Source: Fuerstiella sp. | Lineage (GTDB): Bacteria > Planctomycetota > Planctomycetia > Planctomycetales > Planctomycetaceae | DNA length: 55,026 bases | Direction of reading: 5' to 3' | Assembly: GCA_022843805.1 (NCBI GenBank) | Contig: JALHMY010000063.1 | Coordinates: 1 to 55,026 of the forward strand | Shown: piece after piece, positions 19,486 through 28,776 of the stretch | How the letters are laid out: every line of letters begins with the position of its first letter | Numbering within the stretch: the stretch's first letter is position 1 | The notes under the pieces: model-generated | Databases searched by the model: none | Seen by the model: the letters and a program-made list of their open reading frames with translations, nothing else | Told to the model about the DNA's origin: nothing | Made by a program: the position numbers and the translations under genes

Positions 19486-20586
19486 TTACCAGCTCTTCGG
19501 GTTCAGAATCCAGTACCATTTGTCTTTTTCTTTATTGAAGTTCAGCTGCCAGTATCCATCGTCCCATTCCAGGGAGACTTCACGCCATCCCATCGGCACC
19601 TGAGGATACGGATAGAACGGACCGATGTAAGGCCATGCACTGGCACTGTACTGAGTTGGATAGCTGACCGCCGCTGAGTTCGGATACTGAGCGTAGGCTG
19701 GCCATGCATGATTCGGCAGATGAGGATTCGTAAAGCTGGCAGGAGCCACGCCCATCGGCGAAGGAGCCATTCCGGGACCCATCGGTCCAGCCTGCATTCC
19801 GGCCATCATCGCCGGAGGCATTCCTGGCTGACCGCCCATCATCTGTGGCTGACCATTCATCATCGGAAAACCGCCAGGTGCTGCCGGAGCCGCATTTGGA
19901 GAATATCCGGTTGGGATGACCGCCGCATTGACCTGCAGCTGATTGTTGACACTCTGAACTCCCGGAACCCGGGAAACTGCATCCGAAGCACTCTGTCTCT
20001 GCTGGACCGTACCAACGTTTCCGCCCAAAGTCGCAACACCGTTGCTGTAGCGAATCTCGACGTCGTAGCCCACCAGTCCAACCTGCGACAGTGCAGCCGC
20101 AATCTGCTCAGCAACCTGCTGATTGCTTGGTCCCGCCTGTGAAGTGGCGTTGACTCGCTGAATCTGTCCACTCGGCTGACCCGAGGAATCCCAGGCAGCA
20201 TTCGTTACAGCGGGTGCAGCCGATCCGGCAGATGCCTGCTGAATTCCACCACTTGGCACATAACTCAGTTTGTTCTCGACTCGCTGAACTCCCTGAATGC
20301 CACTGGCAACCTGAGTGGCCAGTGCTCGATGGCTTGCTTCCCGGACCTTACCTTCCAGAATGGCAACGCCATCTTTGACCTCAATCTGAACGTCATAGGC
20401 GTTCAGTTTTGCATCTCGCAAAGCCGCAGCCACCTGCTCAGCAGTGGCCTGATTGCGAGCCTGCTGAGCCGCACTGCCAAATGGCAGTGCCGGCCGTCGA
20501 CTTCCAAGAAACCCGTCCGCACTGGCGAAGGCAGGACACGCTGCCATCACTCCCAGCACGAGCAACCATTTTCCGTACTTTCGCAT
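19486..20586 (-). CDS. Secreted protein with two BON domains
   Basis: A 366-residue protein. The start is set at the ATG preceded by GGAGGAGAG. A signal peptide (KWLLVLGVMAACPAFASADG) is followed by two BON domains, near residues 40-105 and 145-215, each with a GVAxLxGxV-type strand (KDGVAILEGKV and SNGVATLGGNV) and a GVQxVxN turn. A Pro/Met/Gly-rich spacer (GQPQMMGGQPGMPPAMM) comes next. The C-terminal segment, rich in Trp and Tyr (WREVSLEWDDGYWQLNF), is conserved in outline in planctomycetes. BON domains bind membranes or other envelope parts. A strong terminator follows, so the gene is probably monocistronic. Confidence 0.85.
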   Translation of the reverse strand: MRKYGKWLLVLGVMAACPAFASADGFLGSRRPALPFGSAAQQARNQATAEQVAAALRDAKLNAYDVQIEVKDGVAILEGKVREASHRALATQVASGIQGVQRVENKLSYVPSGGIQQASAGSAAPAVTNAAWDSSGQPSGQIQRVNATSQAGPSNQQVAEQIAAALSQVGLVGYDVEIRYSNGVATLGGNVGTVQQRQSASDAVSRVPGVQSVNNQLQVNAAVIPTGYSPNAAPAAPGGFPMMNGQPQMMGGQPGMPPAMMAGMQAGPMGPGMAPSPMGVAPASFTNPHLPNHAWPAYAQYPNSAAVSYPTQYSASAWPYIGPFYPYPQVPMGWREVSLEWDDGYWQLNFNKEKDKWYWILNPKSW

Positions 20587-20901
20587 GAAAGCTCTCCTCC
20601 GTGAGATACCTTCCGTTCCGGACCGCACTCGAACTGGTGGGAGGCCGTGCCGGGGGATCGTGAATAACTTTACAACACAGTCAATTGATCGGTCGGGTCC
20701 TGCCGCCTGGATAAACCTTTCTGATTATTTGGCTCCTGCCGATCAGACCCAATTCGTCGATTGCATTGACTCTGTCAGCCCTCATCAGGCAAATCAGGGC
20801 ATCCTGCCCGGCCTGAACGGTCAATTCTGCTGATTCGCAGCATCACCTCCAGCCTGGGGTACTTCTTCCTGGATCACTGCGTATCCGCCTGAGCGCCAAA
20901 A
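20587..20901. other. Upstream region of the BON-domain gene
   Basis: About 315 bp between the BON-domain gene and the MITE-like element. It should contain the BON gene promoter. No convincing gene or hairpin is seen. Confidence 0.4.
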
Positions 20902-21009
20902 TACTGCTCGGTCAGGATAAAGAGTGTAGTGGATCTTGCTAAAGATCCCCTTGCTGAAGGACCTTTAGCAAGGTCCACTACCCGAAATTCAACGCCTGAC
21001 AGAGCACTA
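20902..21009. mobile_element. MITE-like palindromic element, copy 2
   Basis: A 108-bp copy of the element at 14192. It is flanked by TA on both sides (20902-20903 and 21008-21009). The internal 23-base stem arms are fully kept, but about 11 bp of the left spacer are absent compared with the 119-bp copies. It lies just downstream of the lipoprotein gene at 21064-21714 and could also act as its transcript end. Confidence 0.8.
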
Positions 21010-21063
21010 CGATGCCTTCCGAAAATATCAAATGCCATTTTAGCCATCATCAACAGAATTCAT

Positions 21064-21714
21064 TCAGTCGCGGCGAGCCGATCGGCAAAACGCCAGGAAC
21101 TGGTCTTCCACCCTTGCAACATCAGCAGACGGCCCGGTCAGCTTGATAAAGTAGTTGTGCTTCTCCATCGGAATAATCACCCCTGTCATGCGCCAGTCCG
21201 CTTCCGGTGATTTGCCGAATCCAGCGGAAAACGTCCCCTGAAGACGGACAAGGATTGCTTCCGTCCCATCAATTGTCAGAGTTTCCCGCTGCATCGGTGC
21301 GCCGCCGCTAAACTGGCCCTCCCATCGACTCAGATTGTCTTCCACCGAACCGCCGGAGGTTGACAATGTCAGCGATATGTCGTCACTGATGGCAGGCATT
21401 CCAAGTTTGCCAGCCACAATTCCAATCTGCATGGATGAAAGCGGCAACTGCTTCCAGTCACCCGGAACATTGAACTTCATCCCATCAAAAGACTGAAAGG
21501 ATGAAGAGCCCGAATCGGCTGCTGAAGCGGCAGTTTCTGCTGCAGACTCTGGCCCGGCAACCGCAGCGTTGTCACCCGGCACTGCCTCTTCGGGACCAGA
21601 GATCGATGGTGACGCGGTCCGGACCGGAGGCGCAGCCACCGGTTCACCAGACTGGTCGCAACCGGTTCCCATGAATAACACAGCAATCAGCGAATAATAT
21701 GTTGTTGTTCGCAT
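21064..21714 (-). CDS. Lipoprotein of unknown function
   Basis: A 216-residue lipoprotein. The signal peptide ends with a lipobox (FMGTGC), followed by about 50 residues rich in Ala, Pro and Ser that form a spacer. The globular part of about 150 residues begins at FQSFDGMKFNVPGDWKQLPL. It contains FIKLTGPSADVARVEDQFLAF, which resembles small extracytoplasmic domains described only as hypothetical in planctomycetes. No catalytic motif is seen. Not recognised further. Confidence 0.72.
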   Translation of the reverse strand: MRTTTYYSLIAVLFMGTGCDQSGEPVAAPPVRTASPSISGPEEAVPGDNAAVAGPESAAETAASAADSGSSSFQSFDGMKFNVPGDWKQLPLSSMQIGIVAGKLGMPAISDDISLTLSTSGGSVEDNLSRWEGQFSGGAPMQRETLTIDGTEAILVRLQGTFSAGFGKSPEADWRMTGVIIPMEKHNYFIKLTGPSADVARVEDQFLAFCRSARRD

Positions 21715-22029
21715 TCCTGTCTTCGTCTTTCAATTAAGCTAACTCAATAAAGCTGACTCAGGTCACTGCTCGCATCAGCTTACCCTGCACCGCAGGATGG
21801 CCAGCCAAACTGCCAGCCAGCGAACACCCGTTCGAAGCCGGAAGTCAGCATAACGCCGGCGCCGTTGACGCGGCGAGCGGTGGGAAATTTACACCCTTTC
21901 TTTCCCAATTGTGGCTGTCAGTAATTCTGCATATTGACATGTACAATTTGGTCGATAATCTGAAACCGGGCCGGTTGCTGACACGAAACCGGTTCTCGAG
22001 ACGAAAACAGAATATCCGGGAGCGTTGCA
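21715..22029. other. Divergent intergenic region
   Basis: About 315 bp between the lipoprotein gene and the heme c-motif gene, which diverge. A TTGACA at about 21934 followed by GATAAT has too short a spacer (14 bp) to be a convincing promoter. No gene is seen. Confidence 0.4.
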
Positions 22030-23379
22030 ATGTCCGTGCAGGTAAAACTACGGCGAGTGCTGATGATCGCTGCCATTTTTGGTCTGACTGGGTCCGTTCG
22101 AGTCTTTGGCCAGGATGATTTTGAGAATCCGCCCATAGAATATAGTGCAGGCAGGCCGGACAACTGCATATCGCGGCTGCAGGAGCGACTGGATCGCGGG
22201 GAATCGCAACTCGCATATGACCCGCAGTTCGGATATCTGAAATCTGTACTGTCAGCGCTCAAAGTACCAGTGGAATCGCAGATGCTGGTATTTTCCAAAA
22301 CCAGTCTCCAGCTTCGGCGAATTGCTCCCCGGACACCTCGGGCGATTTATTTTAACGATGACGTCTATATTGGCTTTTGTCAGTCGGGCGATGTGCTGGA
22401 AGTCTCTGCCGTCGATACTCAGCTGGGCACCGTGTTTTATTCGCTCGATCAGAAGTCTTCGGAAAGTGTTCCGAAATTTGAACGGCGCAGTGACAACTGT
22501 CTTGTTTGTCACAGTTCCTCTCGGACCGAGGGAATTCCCGGGCACCTGGTGCGTTCACTGTTTGTGGATGTTAGCGGCCAGCCGCTGCTTTCTGCAGGGA
22601 GTCGAAACGTCAACCATACAACTCCCCTGGAGGAGCGATGGGGGGGCTGGTATGTCACCGGGCACCATGGCTCGCAGAAGCATTTGGGGAATCTGATTGT
22701 TTCGACGGATCATGTGCCGGATAAAATTGACAATACTCAGGGACACAACGTTCTGCAGCTGACTGATCGACTGAAAACAGAAAGGTATCTGTCGCCTCAC
22801 AGCGATATCGTTGCTTTGATGGTGCTGGAGCATCAGGTGCTCGTTCAAAACCGAATCACAAAAGCCAGCTTTTCGACTCGTGAGGCTCTCTATTATGAGG
22901 CCATGATGAACGAAACGCTGAAGAGTTCGCCGGGCACAAAGCTGGAAAGCACACTTCGACGAATTCAGAATGCGGGGGATCGGCTGACTGAGGCACTTTT
23001 GTTCGCCGGAGAAGCGGCAATTTCGGATCCCATTCGTGGTACATCGGGATATGCTGAGGTCTTTTCGAAGGCCGGAATTCGTGACAGTCAGGGACGCTCG
23101 CTTCGGGATCTGGATATGTCCCGCAGGATGTTTCGATATCCATGCAGTTATCTGATCTGCTCGGAGGCGTTTGACGGACTTCCCGAAGAAATGCGAACAT
23201 ATGTCTGGCAGAGACTTTGGTCGGTACTGTCCGGAGAAGATCAGTCGCCGAAATTTGCACATCTTTCCGCCGCCGATCGGCAGGCGATCATCGAAATTTT
23301 GCGGGAGACAAAGCCGAATTTACCGGAATACTGGAAGGCCGTCTCGCCAGCTGATGGTTCGTCAGAATCGCGTCAATAA
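22030..23379 (+). CDS. Secreted protein with a single heme c-binding motif
   Basis: A 449-residue protein with a signal peptide (MLIAAIFGL-type core, cut near VFGQ). A CxxCH motif (CLVCH, residues 157-161) lies in a conserved-looking block with SSSRTEGIPGHLVRSLF and NHTTPLEERWGGWYVTGHHG. It therefore probably binds one covalently attached heme outside the cytoplasm. The rest is mostly helical and not recognised. GGGAG precedes the ATG. The context (lipoprotein upstream, bioD downstream on the other strand) does not suggest a pathway. It could be an electron carrier or a heme peroxidase-like protein. Confidence 0.75.
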   Translation: MSVQVKLRRVLMIAAIFGLTGSVRVFGQDDFENPPIEYSAGRPDNCISRLQERLDRGESQLAYDPQFGYLKSVLSALKVPVESQMLVFSKTSLQLRRIAPRTPRAIYFNDDVYIGFCQSGDVLEVSAVDTQLGTVFYSLDQKSSESVPKFERRSDNCLVCHSSSRTEGIPGHLVRSLFVDVSGQPLLSAGSRNVNHTTPLEERWGGWYVTGHHGSQKHLGNLIVSTDHVPDKIDNTQGHNVLQLTDRLKTERYLSPHSDIVALMVLEHQVLVQNRITKASFSTREALYYEAMMNETLKSSPGTKLESTLRRIQNAGDRLTEALLFAGEAAISDPIRGTSGYAEVFSKAGIRDSQGRSLRDLDMSRRMFRYPCSYLICSEAFDGLPEEMRTYVWQRLWSVLSGEDQSPKFAHLSAADRQAIIEILRETKPNLPEYWKAVSPADGSSESRQ

Positions 23380-23410
23380 CCTTTTTACAACTGCTTTTCC
23401 CATCGGACAT

Positions 23411-24163
23411 TTACCATCGAAGCCGACGGGCCGATTGATTTTGGGCAATGATCTGGTCCGACTGATTGCTGCAATGAAAAAGAGGAACATCCCCAATCCA
23501 TTGTTGCAGAGTGTCAAGGTTTGACTGTCGGGAAGGGTCAGCGGGACAAGTCGCGGGATCGGTGTTGCTGCCGAATTCGTCAGTGGGACTGCATTCGTTC
23601 AGCACAACCGCGCGAACCGGGAGATTTCGTTTCCCGGCAAATTCCAGCGTCAGCAGAGTGTGATTGATCACTCCCAGCCGATTAGCGGCGACGATGACAA
23701 TTTCACAGTTCAGGTGCAGGGCGAGATCCGCGACAGTATCCGTATCGGTCAGTGGACAGAGAAGTCCCCCAGCCCCTTCAACAACGACCACGTCAGCCAG
23801 GTCCTGCCAGTGACTGATGCCGGACAGCATCAGTTCCCGATCCACAATCCGACCCTCCAGTCGAGCAGCAACGGGGGGGGCAACGGCAGCAGAGAATCGC
23901 TGAGGGCACACGAGGTCACGGGTCAGCATATCCGGAATTGCCGCCACGCCCGACGACAGTGTGAGCCGACATTCCCGGCAAGCGCTGTACAGCAGTTCCA
24001 CATCGCGCCAGATTGGTCCGTCATTTCCCGGCTCAGCCCCACTGCAGACAGGCTTGTAGGCTCCGACACGAACACCCTGTTTCGCCAGAAGTCTGATGAG
24101 GGCGCAGCTGATCCACGTCTTTCCAACTCCGGTATCTGTGCCAGTAATCAGCAGGGATTTCAT
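23411..24163 (-). CDS. bioD: Dethiobiotin synthetase
   Basis: A 250-residue ATP-dependent enzyme that closes the ureido ring of dethiobiotin from diaminopelargonate and CO2. The P-loop TGTDTGVGKTWISCAL, the lysine motif AYKPVCSGAE, and VVVEGAGGLLCPLTD are all in place. The late block has IVAANRLGVINHTLLTLE. The frame is open upstream for 178 codons, but the domain begins exactly at the ATG at 24163, so the shorter form is chosen. No other biotin gene is in the window. The last 25 residues after FHCSNQS look variable. Confidence 0.94.
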   Translation of the reverse strand: MKSLLITGTDTGVGKTWISCALIRLLAKQGVRVGAYKPVCSGAEPGNDGPIWRDVELLYSACRECRLTLSSGVAAIPDMLTRDLVCPQRFSAAVAPPVAARLEGRIVDRELMLSGISHWQDLADVVVVEGAGGLLCPLTDTDTVADLALHLNCEIVIVAANRLGVINHTLLTLEFAGKRNLPVRAVVLNECSPTDEFGSNTDPATCPADPSRQSNLDTLQQWIGDVPLFHCSNQSDQIIAQNQSARRLRW

Positions 24164-24415
24164 AGTTTTCTGCGAAGCCTTTGACTGTGCAAATCCTGAG
24201 GGATCGTGTTTCGGTAGGCGACCGCAGCGGCTTTGTGATACACTTCGGCTTCTGTTCCGACGCTGGTTTGTATCATAACGACCAGTCTGCGGCCGATTTA
24301 AACCGCTGAAAAAATAAAACCAAACTGTCGCCTGCAGATCTGACACGGTCACTTTGTCTTCCGAGCTGGAGCCGCATGGCGGTCTGGGACGTCCTTCAAT
24401 CGCCTCGAAATTTCG

Positions 24416-25720
24416 ATGACTGACTTTGTTGTCTCTGCTGCAATCTGGATTCCGGGTGTCATCGCCATGGTGACGCTGATTTTGTTTTCCGGGTTCTTCT
24501 CTGCCAGCGAAACGGCGTTGTTCTTCCTTTCCCGTGATGAAATTCGCAGTTTTGCGAAGGGGACACCTAATCAGCGAATGGTTGCTTCGCTGATGGCCAA
24601 TCCGGACCGGGTGCTGACCGCAATTCTGTTCTGGAATCTGCTGATCAACCTTGCCTGCTTTTCGGTGGGACTGGTGACGATGCATAAACTCTCCCACGGC
24701 GGGTTTACTCGAGTCGCTGCGATTCTGGGCATTGTTAATCTCGCAGGAGTAATTATCTTTGGTGAAGTGTTGCCCAAGAGCTCAGCAGTGGTATTTCGCC
24801 GCAGTGTTGCTCCGGTGATCAGCTGGCCTCTGGCATTTGCGGTTGCGTTTCTCGATCCTGTGATACCGCATCTGGGAGTGCTGGCACAATCACTTCGGCG
24901 AGCCTTCTGGCCTCATGTATCTCACGAGCCGCATCTGAGCCCAACGGATCTGGAACAGGCTATTGATGCCTCTGCTGCGCATGGAAACGACATGCTGGAT
25001 ATCGAACAGCAGGTATTGCACAACGTGCTGGACCTGAGCGAGATTCGCGTGGAGGAGGTCATGCGTCCGCGGAGCCATTGCCTGATCGTCCGGCCCGATG
25101 AAACGTTTGAAACACTCACACGTTCCACCAAAGACATCGACTATCTTCTGATCCAGGAGCCTGGCGACGACCATGTCAGTCGGGCAGTTCCGCTGGGAGG
25201 CATTTCTGCCGATACCGGCCGCACTTTTCGACAGCTGGCTGAGTCTGTCATTTACGTCCCCTGGTGTGCCAGTCTGGCTTATGTACTCTCTGAACTGCAA
25301 CGGCAATATTGCGGAGTCGCCGTGATTGTTCATGAACTGGGCGAGATGACCGGTGTTGTGACCTACGAGGACATTCTGGAAACGATGCTGACAGAAAGTC
25401 CCAGTCGCACTCGAAGAATTTTACGCCGTGAACCCATTATCGCGATTGGGCCCGGCCGATTTCATGCCGACGGTCTGGTAACGATTCGTTATCTGGCAGC
25501 ACAGCTTCGAGCGGACTTTGATCCGGAGGAAGATGCTCAGTATACAATCAACGGCATGTTTCATGATCAGCTTGATCGACTGGCAGTAATTGGGGACGTC
25601 GTCGTCTGGAAAAACTGGCGTCTGACTGTGATCGATTCCACAGTGAGGGGACGGATGAGAGTTCTGGTGGAGTCCGCAATCGTCTCTCCGGAGTCGTCTT
25701 CCGAGGAGGCCGGATCATGA
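24416..25720 (+). CDS. CNNM/CorB-type membrane protein with CBS domains
   Basis: A 434-residue protein. The N-terminal DUF21 (CNNM) domain has about four membrane helices and the signature FFSASETALFFLSRDEIR. The cytoplasmic CBS pair begins near VMRPRSHCLIVRPDETF and includes VAVIVHELGEMTGVVTYEDILE. A C-terminal CorC_HlyC-type domain follows (ADGLVTIRYLAAQL and INGMFHDQLDRLAVIGDVV). Relatives transport or sense Mg2+ or other cations. The stop codon overlaps the start of the next gene (ATGA), so the two are translationally coupled. Confidence 0.92.
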   Translation: MTDFVVSAAIWIPGVIAMVTLILFSGFFSASETALFFLSRDEIRSFAKGTPNQRMVASLMANPDRVLTAILFWNLLINLACFSVGLVTMHKLSHGGFTRVAAILGIVNLAGVIIFGEVLPKSSAVVFRRSVAPVISWPLAFAVAFLDPVIPHLGVLAQSLRRAFWPHVSHEPHLSPTDLEQAIDASAAHGNDMLDIEQQVLHNVLDLSEIRVEEVMRPRSHCLIVRPDETFETLTRSTKDIDYLLIQEPGDDHVSRAVPLGGISADTGRTFRQLAESVIYVPWCASLAYVLSELQRQYCGVAVIVHELGEMTGVVTYEDILETMLTESPSRTRRILRREPIIAIGPGRFHADGLVTIRYLAAQLRADFDPEEDAQYTINGMFHDQLDRLAVIGDVVVWKNWRLTVIDSTVRGRMRVLVESAIVSPESSSEEAGS

Positions 25721-26889
25721 TCGAACTGTTGACGGCAGTTGCCGCAGTTTGTTTGTTTCTGATTGCCATTCGATTGTCATTCTTTTTTAGCGGCTCGGAA
25801 ACCGGGTTCTATCGCGTTAGTTCCCTTCAGCTCTCGATCAAGGTGCACCAGGGCGATCCGTTTGCATCACAGCTGCAGCGTTTTTCAAGTCGTCCGGAGC
25901 GTTTTGTGACCACGGTCCTGGTAGGTAACAATATCGCCAACTACATGATTACCGTGGCGATTGGACTGCTCATGTCTGTCATACTGGGTGAGTCAACCGG
26001 TACGGCGGAGGTTGTCTGCACGGTTGTTTCGACGCCAATTGTGTTCGTATTTGGCGAACTGATTCCCAAGAGTCTGTATCATCTGGCTCCCATGAGTCTG
26101 CTGCGACGCGGAGCCTGGTGGTTTTCGCTGGCTTATGTGATTTGCCTCCCTCTCAGTTACCCTCTGATCCTGCTGTCCCGGCTGATTGCCCGAATGGGGC
26201 CGTCCGATCGCCAGCCGCTGGAACTTGTCTTAAGTCGAACGCGTCTTGTGAGCGTGCTGGAGGCAGGACAGCGTGAAGGACTGCTGACAGAGCTGCAGGG
26301 GCAACTGGCGGAGAACATGATGCAGGTAGCAAGACATCCGGTTTCACTTTCCATGCTGCCGGTACATTCGGTGCAGGGCGCTGTTGAAACTGCTACACGC
26401 GACCACTTGCTGAAACTTGCTCGAAGGCTGCATGTCTCCCGACTGCTTTTGCATCCCGAAAATCAGCCCTTTCAATGGACATCTTACATAAGAGTTGCTG
26501 ATATTTTGCGCAAGGACCAGTCACCTCGATCCATGGCTGTTCGGATGCCCGTCTTTTCATCCACCACGCCGAAACTGGAAGTCCTTTCGGAACTCGTCAG
26601 AAACTACAGTGACTATGGGGCAATTCGTGAAGATGGCCGAGTGACGGGCATTGTCAGCCGGCGCACATTGCTCGCTCAGGTTCAGCGCGTCGGTCCTCGA
26701 ACGACAACTTCAACGGAAGCCGCATTTTCCGAAAAGGTGGCGGCCTCGATCAATCAGGCCATCGGCGCATTGCGACCTCGTTCCGGAAATCCGGATTCAG
26801 CAGATGCAGCCACAGCGGTCCCTCCGGCACAGCGCACCGAGTTACCCGCTTCGGATGTCCGACGGAGCACCGGTGATCATGCAGGATGA
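25717..26889 (+). CDS. Second CNNM-type membrane protein
   Basis: A 390-residue paralogue-like partner of the upstream gene. The DUF21 domain shows FFFSGSETGFYRVSSLQL, NNIANYMITVAIGL and VFGELIPKSLYHLAP over about four helices. The following CBS-like part is more divergent (VSLSMLPVHSVQGAVETAT and DYGAIREDGRVTGIVSRRTL), and the C-terminal CorC-type domain is missing. It may form a heteromeric cation transporter with the first protein (inference). Its start overlaps the upstream stop by 4 bp, and the next gene starts inside its last codons. Confidence 0.88.
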   Translation: MIELLTAVAAVCLFLIAIRLSFFFSGSETGFYRVSSLQLSIKVHQGDPFASQLQRFSSRPERFVTTVLVGNNIANYMITVAIGLLMSVILGESTGTAEVVCTVVSTPIVFVFGELIPKSLYHLAPMSLLRRGAWWFSLAYVICLPLSYPLILLSRLIARMGPSDRQPLELVLSRTRLVSVLEAGQREGLLTELQGQLAENMMQVARHPVSLSMLPVHSVQGAVETATRDHLLKLARRLHVSRLLLHPENQPFQWTSYIRVADILRKDQSPRSMAVRMPVFSSTTPKLEVLSELVRNYSDYGAIREDGRVTGIVSRRTLLAQVQRVGPRTTTSTEAAFSEKVAASINQAIGALRPRSGNPDSADAATAVPPAQRTELPASDVRRSTGDHAG

Positions 26890-28174
26890 CAGCCGTCGGC
26901 AATTGCGACAGGTGATGGCGATGATGGCCGCTTTTCAGGTGATACTTATGTGTGTCACATGGAAATTGTGGAGTGCTGAAAGCGAGTTTCCACGAGTCCC
27001 CCTGTTTTGGGCCGCGTCGCAGATTCCACGGGGCATCAGCCTCGCTCTGACAATCATTCTGCTGATCTGTTCTTTGCTGACTTTAATCGGGGGCATTCAG
27101 ACGATCGGGGCTCACCGAGCTACCGGCAGGAGCTTATTCCTGAGTTCGGTCGGGCAGTGGAAGGCAGTTCTGGCCGCCAGCGGGACTTGTGGAGTTCTCC
27201 TGATTGTCCTTAACCAGCACTGTCTTCAGGCCTGGCACTGGTTTTATCTGCTCTGCCTGACTCATGCGATTTTGCTGCCGCCCGGACTCGCACTGACTGT
27301 CATTCAGCGAACCGTCTCGTCGATTTACATTTTTTCAGCTGTGTCGCGGATGTCGCCTCAGATCGCCGACAGCATGACAGGACAGATTTCTCAGAAATTG
27401 CTGGAAATGATCGGCCTGACGATAGCGGCCGACAATATCTCTTTCGTTTCCATGGCAGCGTGGTTCTTCACACTGGGCGAGTTGATCACAGGAATCGCAT
27501 TAATACGGCCAGCATGGCAGGGGCCGGGGCTAATCGCGTCATTGACTTTGCATATTTGCCTGATTCTGGCTCTGGGGCCCGTCGGCCTGCAACATCACTG
27601 GGGAGTGCTGGTCTGGAACAGTATGTTTGTGCTGCTCGTACCTCGACTGTTTCTGCCGTTTCACCGCTCTGCCGGCCCGCTGGAGAATTCGAAAACAGAG
27701 GGGCTGAAGGCCTGCCTGCTTACAAGCCAGATGTTTTTACTGCCATTTTTGGGACTCATTGGCTGGTTTGACAACTGGCCTTCGTGGCAGCTGTACTCTT
27801 CCCGCCCTGAAGTGTTAAAAATGTATGTTGCTGACTCTGCGGCGGGCGAACTTCCGGCTGGCGTGCAACCGAGCCTGGGAGAAAGACTGCCGTTCGAAGA
27901 CTGGAGGCCTGTACGCATTGATCGCTGGTCATTCCAAACCACCCAGTCACCTATCTATCCGGAGGATCGTTTCCAGATCGCTGTGATTGCATGGCTCACG
28001 GTCAGTTTGAGCAGTGAACAGAGCGTACGAGTTGTGATTGATAGTCCGGCAGGCTTTCTTTTCTGGCAGCGACAACAGCGAACCCTGAATGGTCGAAGCG
28101 AAATCCAGGCGGAAGTGCGTCGATATTGGCTAAACGCACAGGCAGTGAATGCCGCCGTGCCGTCAGATTTTTGA
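26879..28174 (+). CDS. Polytopic membrane protein, HTTM/DoxX-like
   Basis: A 431-residue protein with about eight membrane segments in its first 300 residues, then a soluble tail of about 110 residues. Segments YIFSAVSRM and LGELITGIALIRPAW resemble the quinone-interacting helices of the DoxX/MauE/HTTM superfamily, so a membrane redox or vitamin-K-carboxylase-like ancestry is possible. This is a weak call. The ATG at 26879 overlaps the upstream CNNM gene by 11 bp; an ATG at 26855 is an alternative start. The open frame runs back to 26651 inside the CNNM gene, and that extension is rejected. The three genes appear to be one operon. Confidence 0.6.
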   Translation: MQDDSRRQLRQVMAMMAAFQVILMCVTWKLWSAESEFPRVPLFWAASQIPRGISLALTIILLICSLLTLIGGIQTIGAHRATGRSLFLSSVGQWKAVLAASGTCGVLLIVLNQHCLQAWHWFYLLCLTHAILLPPGLALTVIQRTVSSIYIFSAVSRMSPQIADSMTGQISQKLLEMIGLTIAADNISFVSMAAWFFTLGELITGIALIRPAWQGPGLIASLTLHICLILALGPVGLQHHWGVLVWNSMFVLLVPRLFLPFHRSAGPLENSKTEGLKACLLTSQMFLLPFLGLIGWFDNWPSWQLYSSRPEVLKMYVADSAAGELPAGVQPSLGERLPFEDWRPVRIDRWSFQTTQSPIYPEDRFQIAVIAWLTVSLSSEQSVRVVIDSPAGFLFWQRQQRTLNGRSEIQAEVRRYWLNAQAVNAAVPSDF

Positions 28175-28776
28175 CCGTTTGAATGGTTTCTGACCAATAA
28201 GTCGAATGGGATATTAATCCGCGTTTTGCCGGAAAAAGAGTTTTCGAAGGATGGGATCGTAAAACCACAGAAACGGAGGACCACCGGTCTGGCAGAGAAT
28301 TCCGGCAGAAGGGGATTTAGACGGGTTTTGACCGCTGCACAGATGGAAAAAGGGTTATGAGCGACCGTCAGATGTGCCTGAACCCGGATTTAGGCTCAAA
28401 AAAGACTTGCCCTGAAGGGTTTTCCCCTGCGAGACTGGCAATTTGGACCATCTCAAGCGATTATCCCGAGTCCGCCGTGGGTTCTGGCTGTTTTCGTAAA
28501 ACCTGAGTTTTGTTGTCTGGATGGGGATCTCTTTCTGGACGTGAAGGAGACAACCTGTCATGTTTCACGGTTTTTCGAATGTGGAAATTGGTTCTGATCT
28601 GCGGATGTTCAGGGTCTCGGCCCTCCTGTCGTAAGATGTTCTGTTGAACAAGGCCATGATCGGCCATTGGTTTCGTATCCTGCAAGTCTGTGTAACGGAA
28701 AAGTTTGTCAGACAGGGTTCCCCTGACGAGCTTTCGAAACAATGAGACATTGAAGTCTCACAGCAGTGGTGAGTTT
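28175..28776. other. Intergenic region without recognised gene
   Basis: About 600 bp between the membrane protein gene and the secreted helical protein gene. Small open frames on the minus strand (28355-28750) have no recognisable domain or ribosome binding site. No strong hairpin was noticed. Confidence 0.45.

Noticed and set aside
24164..24697. N-terminal extension of bioD
   Set aside because: The frame is open, but it lies antisense to the CNNM gene and has no domain. The family start MKSLLITGTDTGVGKT fits the ATG at 24163.
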